DNA of 8,332 nt from Actinomycetes bacterium (GTDB lineage: Bacteria; Planctomycetota; Phycisphaerae; JAACET01), in the NCBI GenBank assembly GCA_030631725.1, contig DAOVKO010000086.1:1-8332 (forward strand), read 5' to 3'. The notes beneath the pieces were generated by a model. That model did not search any database. It had not been told where the DNA came from and was given only the letters and a program-made list of their open reading frames with translations. Position numbers and translations under genes: made by a program. Positions within the stretch are counted from its first letter, which is position 1, and every line of letters starts with the position of its first letter. Below, one piece after another: positions 6,977 to 8,332 of the stretch.

Positions 6977-7691
6977 CGTGCCTCTTATTCCACAATTCCT
7001 CAGCCTCCGGCACTCGCAGATAGATCGGCCCCAAACTCACCGGATCGGCAAATTCTCCTTTTCGCCCCATCGCCCAGCCTATCTTACACACCGCCTGGGC
7101 CCTGGGCTGCCACAGCGACTCAGCCCCCACCTCGACCCCCTCAGCCTTCAGGGCCTCCTGATGATATCTTGCCCCTTCACCCAGAAGCAGTATCGGTTTG
7201 GGACTGTCTGCCACGAACTTCCTCGGCTCCGTCAAGCAGGCTTCCAGCGTCGTCACCAGCCGTCCATCCTGTCGCTGGAACCTCCCCGCAAAGACTTGCT
7301 CTCGCTTGGCGTCCAGCACTACCCCTACGTTGATGGCTCCTGCCGGGGCGTTGGCTGCTATCACTTCTATCGAGTTCACCGCCACTAGCCGCACTCCGCA
7401 GGCCATTGCCAGCGTCTTGGCCACGGTTATACCGATCCGCAGCCCTGTGAACGACCCCGGCCCAGCCGATACATACACCTCATCCAAATCCTCCGCCCGC
7501 CAGCCCAGCTGCCCCGTCGCCCGCTTCATAGCCGGCAGCAGCTCGGCCACGTGACGCAGATTCCGCCGGAACTCTTCCACCGCCACCAGTTCCCCCCCAA
7601 AAGCCAGGGCCAGCGAACCCACTCGGCTCGACGTCTCTATCGCCAGAACCTTTAGCCCATTCCCACTATTCTCGCCTGACGCTTCTGCCAT
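6969..7691 (-). CDS. tsaB: tRNA threonylcarbamoyladenosine biosynthesis protein TsaB
   Basis: TsaB is the ASKHA-fold partner of TsaD. With TsaE they transfer threonylcarbamoyl from the TsaC product to A37 of ANN-reading tRNAs. The 240 residues match the family length. Markers are VLAIETSSRVGSLAL (15-29), the histidine segment RHVAELLP (46-53), SAGPGSFTGLRIG (75-87), DAKREQVFAGRF in the middle, and the C-terminal LGPIYLRVPEAEELWNKR. Unlike TsaD, the HxxxH metal site is absent, as expected for TsaB. ATG 7691 is the only start possible, since an in-frame TGA lies seven codons upstream; the ribosome binding site is poor. It opens the run tsaB-methyltransferase-rnhA and overlaps the methyltransferase. 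No tsaC, tsaD or tsaE is in the window. Identification is secure. Confidence 0.95.
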   Translation of the reverse strand: MAEASGENSGNGLKVLAIETSSRVGSLALAFGGELVAVEEFRRNLRHVAELLPAMKRATGQLGWRAEDLDEVYVSAGPGSFTGLRIGITVAKTLAMACGVRLVAVNSIEVIAANAPAGAINVGVVLDAKREQVFAGRFQRQDGRLVTTLEACLTEPRKFVADSPKPILLLGEGARYHQEALKAEGVEVGAESLWQPRAQAVCKIGWAMGRKGEFADPVSLGPIYLRVPEAEELWNKRHGG

Positions 7692-7729
7692 TCCGCTTGG
7701 CCATCCCTTTCAATGTGTGCCCAACCTCC

Positions 7730-7775
7730 TACCTGTTCCCCCACTATATCTGTTTAGCGGGTTAGCGAACAGGTA
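7730..7775. repeat. 9-bp perfect inverted repeat in tsaB upstream region
   Basis: TACCTGTTC (7730-7738) is repeated inverted as GAACAGGTA (7767-7775), 28 bases apart. Between the arms, CTGTT at 7750-7754 can also pair with AACAG at 7768-7772, and TTAGCG occurs twice (7754-7759, 7762-7767). On the minus strand, a TATAGT -10-like box (7748-7743) lies inside the repeat, so one arm falls at about -35 and the other just after the expected transcript start. This is a plausible operator for tsaB; an alternative promoter is TCGTCA-16-TATACT (7813-7786). Consensus AGGAGG occurs at 7730-7725, but no good start follows it. Confidence 0.5.
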
Positions 7776-7857
7776 ATAGGACAGGAGTATAGCAAAGACG
7801 ATGTGTATGACGAAAACAAATCAGCTTCGACAAATAACTCAAGGCATTCTGTCCCCT

Positions 7858-7867
7858 CTGTGCACAG
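7858..7867. repeat. Perfect 10-bp palindrome after the IspD-like relic
   Basis: CTGTGCACAG is fully self-complementary and lies 3 bases past the stop of the minus-strand IspD-like open frame. It has no loop or T-run, so it is not a terminator as it stands; it could be a dimeric protein site or chance. Confidence 0.35.
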
Positions 7868-7870
7868 GCG

Positions 7871-8074
7871 CTAACACACATTCAGCACCAGGCTCACCAC
7901 TGCATCCTCTGCAGCCAGCACGTACACCTGGACCGTCACAGGTGCGCAGAAGTCATCGCGGGCAATGAACAGCTCCAGGCTGCGCATGAAGACCTCTCGG
8001 CCTTTGACCTTGGCAAAACACTGACTTTGACCTGGACCTGCTAACGTCGAGACGATTACGCCAATCTTGGCCAC
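7871..8074 (-). pseudogene. Truncated IspD-like cytidylyltransferase relic
   Basis: The frame from GTG 8074 gives 67 residues. The middle, FAKVKGREVFMRSLELFIARDD (20-41), is close to my memory of planctomycete IspD (2-C-methyl-D-erythritol 4-phosphate cytidylyltransferase), as are the start AKIGVIV and the AAED segment (55-58). Complete IspD is about 220-240 residues and makes CDP-methylerythritol in isoprenoid synthesis. Here about 160 C-terminal residues are missing, including the substrate-binding Asp-Ala-Ala-Arg region, and the glycine-rich CTP loop (AAGxGxRFG in the family) has become LAGPGQSQC, without its arginine. I therefore call it non-functional as IspD. Yet GTG 8074 has AGGAG 7 bases upstream and the frame is open to TAG, so a short product could still be made. 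It lies beside several palindromes, which suggests rearrangement. The relationship rests on recall alone. Confidence 0.5.
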
Positions 8075-8094
8075 TGCGATTCTCCTAAGGCACT

Positions 8095-8322
8095 CTAACA
8101 AGACCTGACGTGAGCCGCGTTGCGAGCTAAATCGGATGGATGCAAGGAAGAACGACGGCGACATACCTGGATGGTATGCTTAGGAGTTCTGACACAGCAG
8201 ACGCCGATTTGGCTCGCACCCGGAAGGGAGGGGTCGCCAATCGCCGTAGGTCGCGATTGGGATGCCCAGCCGTCCTTTTGCCCGCCGCCGGGGTCGCTCG
8301 TCGTCAATGATGCCCGCTGCAT
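8095..8322 (-). CDS. Doubtful 75-aa open frame with strong ribosome binding site
   Basis: I do not recognise this product. ATG 8322 is preceded by a consensus GGAGG (8332-8328) 5 bases upstream, at the very edge of the window, and the frame closes at TAG 8097-8095, 20 bases before the GTG of the IspD-like relic. The 75 residues are rich in Ser, Arg, Gly and Pro with four Cys and no domain or membrane span. The frame runs straight through two inverted repeats, so its sequence is dictated partly by the palindromes. It may be a genuine gene start interrupted by a palindromic element, or chance. I favour non-coding for most of its length. Confidence 0.2.
   Translation of the reverse strand: MQRASLTTSDPGGGQKDGWASQSRPTAIGDPSLPGASQIGVCCVRTPKHTIQVCRRRSSLHPSDLARNAAHVRSC
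8121..8218. repeat. Nested inverted repeat (98 bp) with 15-bp outer stem
   Basis: TGCGAGCTAAATCGG (8121-8135) pairs with CCGATTTGGCTCGCA (8204-8218) over 15 positions with one mismatch. The mismatch is a G-U wobble if the plus strand is transcribed but C-A if the minus strand is. Inside, AGAAC (8149-8153) can pair with GTTCT (8186-8190), and CATACC (8162-8167) with GGTATG (8173-8178) around a 5-base loop. The three stems are nested in order, giving one long irregular hairpin. It could be a small non-autonomous mobile element, a REP-like repeat or a structured RNA. No target duplication is evident. Confidence 0.55.
8231..8267. repeat. Hairpin-forming inverted repeat
   Basis: CCAATCGC (8237-8244) and GCGATTGG (8253-8260) form a perfect 8-bp stem around an 8-base loop. 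Flanking GGG (8231-8233) and CCC (8265-8267) can extend it across a small internal loop. No T-run follows on either strand, so it is not a typical terminator. It lies 12 bases from the nested repeat at 8121-8218, and the two may belong to one element. Confidence 0.5.
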
Positions 8323-8332
8323 GGTATCCTCC

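Noticed and set aside
7660..7704. A 12-codon frame starting at ATG 7704 just before tsaB on the minus strand, which could be a regulatory leader peptide.
   Set aside because: It overlaps tsaB, has no properly spaced ribosome binding site and no run of one amino-acid codon, so there is no sign of attenuation.
7779..7854. GGACAG and CTGTCC as possible terminal inverted repeats of a small mobile element.
   Set aside because: Only 6 bp match, no target duplication is seen and nothing coding lies between; chance is likely.
7871..8099. CTAACA at 7871-7876 and again at 8094-8099, flanking the IspD-like frame like integron cassette core sites.
   Set aside because: Neither fits RYYYAAC fully, no matching GTTRRRY partner lies across the nearby palindromes, and the repeat orientation does not form an attC site.
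7692..8332. Search for a CRISPR array, tRNA, riboswitch or hammerhead-type ribozyme in the gene-poor right end.
   Set aside because: No regularly spaced direct repeats, no tRNA cloverleaf and none of the conserved riboswitch or ribozyme cores I know were found by eye on either strand.

Overview
The window looks like a stretch of ordinary chromosome from a moderately GC-rich Gram-negative-type bacterium. Protein wording (the NadC, PgsA, IspD-like and prepilin sequences) suggests a planctomycete of the Phycisphaerae/Sedimentisphaerales kind. That placement is recalled from family resemblance, not from a search.

Layout. (1) 1-2390, minus: most of mfd, the transcription-repair coupling factor, running off the left edge. 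(2) 2391-2487: a 97-bp divergent control region with two back-to-back promoters, each with a perfect TTGACA -35 box, one for mfd and one for nadC. (3) 2488-4343, plus: nadC and birA, overlapping by 4 bp, for NAD synthesis and biotin attachment. (4) 4556-5002, plus: a small type IV pilin/pseudopilin-like protein. Its end meets, 5 bp away, the end of the minus-strand block. (5) 7691 down to 5008, minus: a compact operon-like run of tsaB (tRNA t6A modification), an RsmC-like methyltransferase, rnhA (RNase HI), pgsA (phospholipid synthesis) and an unrecognised 82-aa single-span membrane protein. The first three genes overlap; pgsA has its own TATAAT promoter just after the rnhA stop. (6) 7692-8332: a region without a clear intact gene. 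It holds a 67-codon truncated IspD-like relic, which still has a good ribosome binding site, and several inverted repeats, including a 15-bp stem enclosing smaller nested hairpins.

Regions 1-5 are housekeeping genes with recognisable catalytic motifs. They share translation, RNA/DNA maintenance and envelope themes but do not form a single pathway. The unusual part is the right-hand 640 bp, where decayed coding sequence and palindromic DNA sit together. I found no convincing new multi-gene system. The points most worth checking are the IspD-like relic with its nested palindrome, the probable leaderless nadC transcript, and the changed NPP motif in the methyltransferase.
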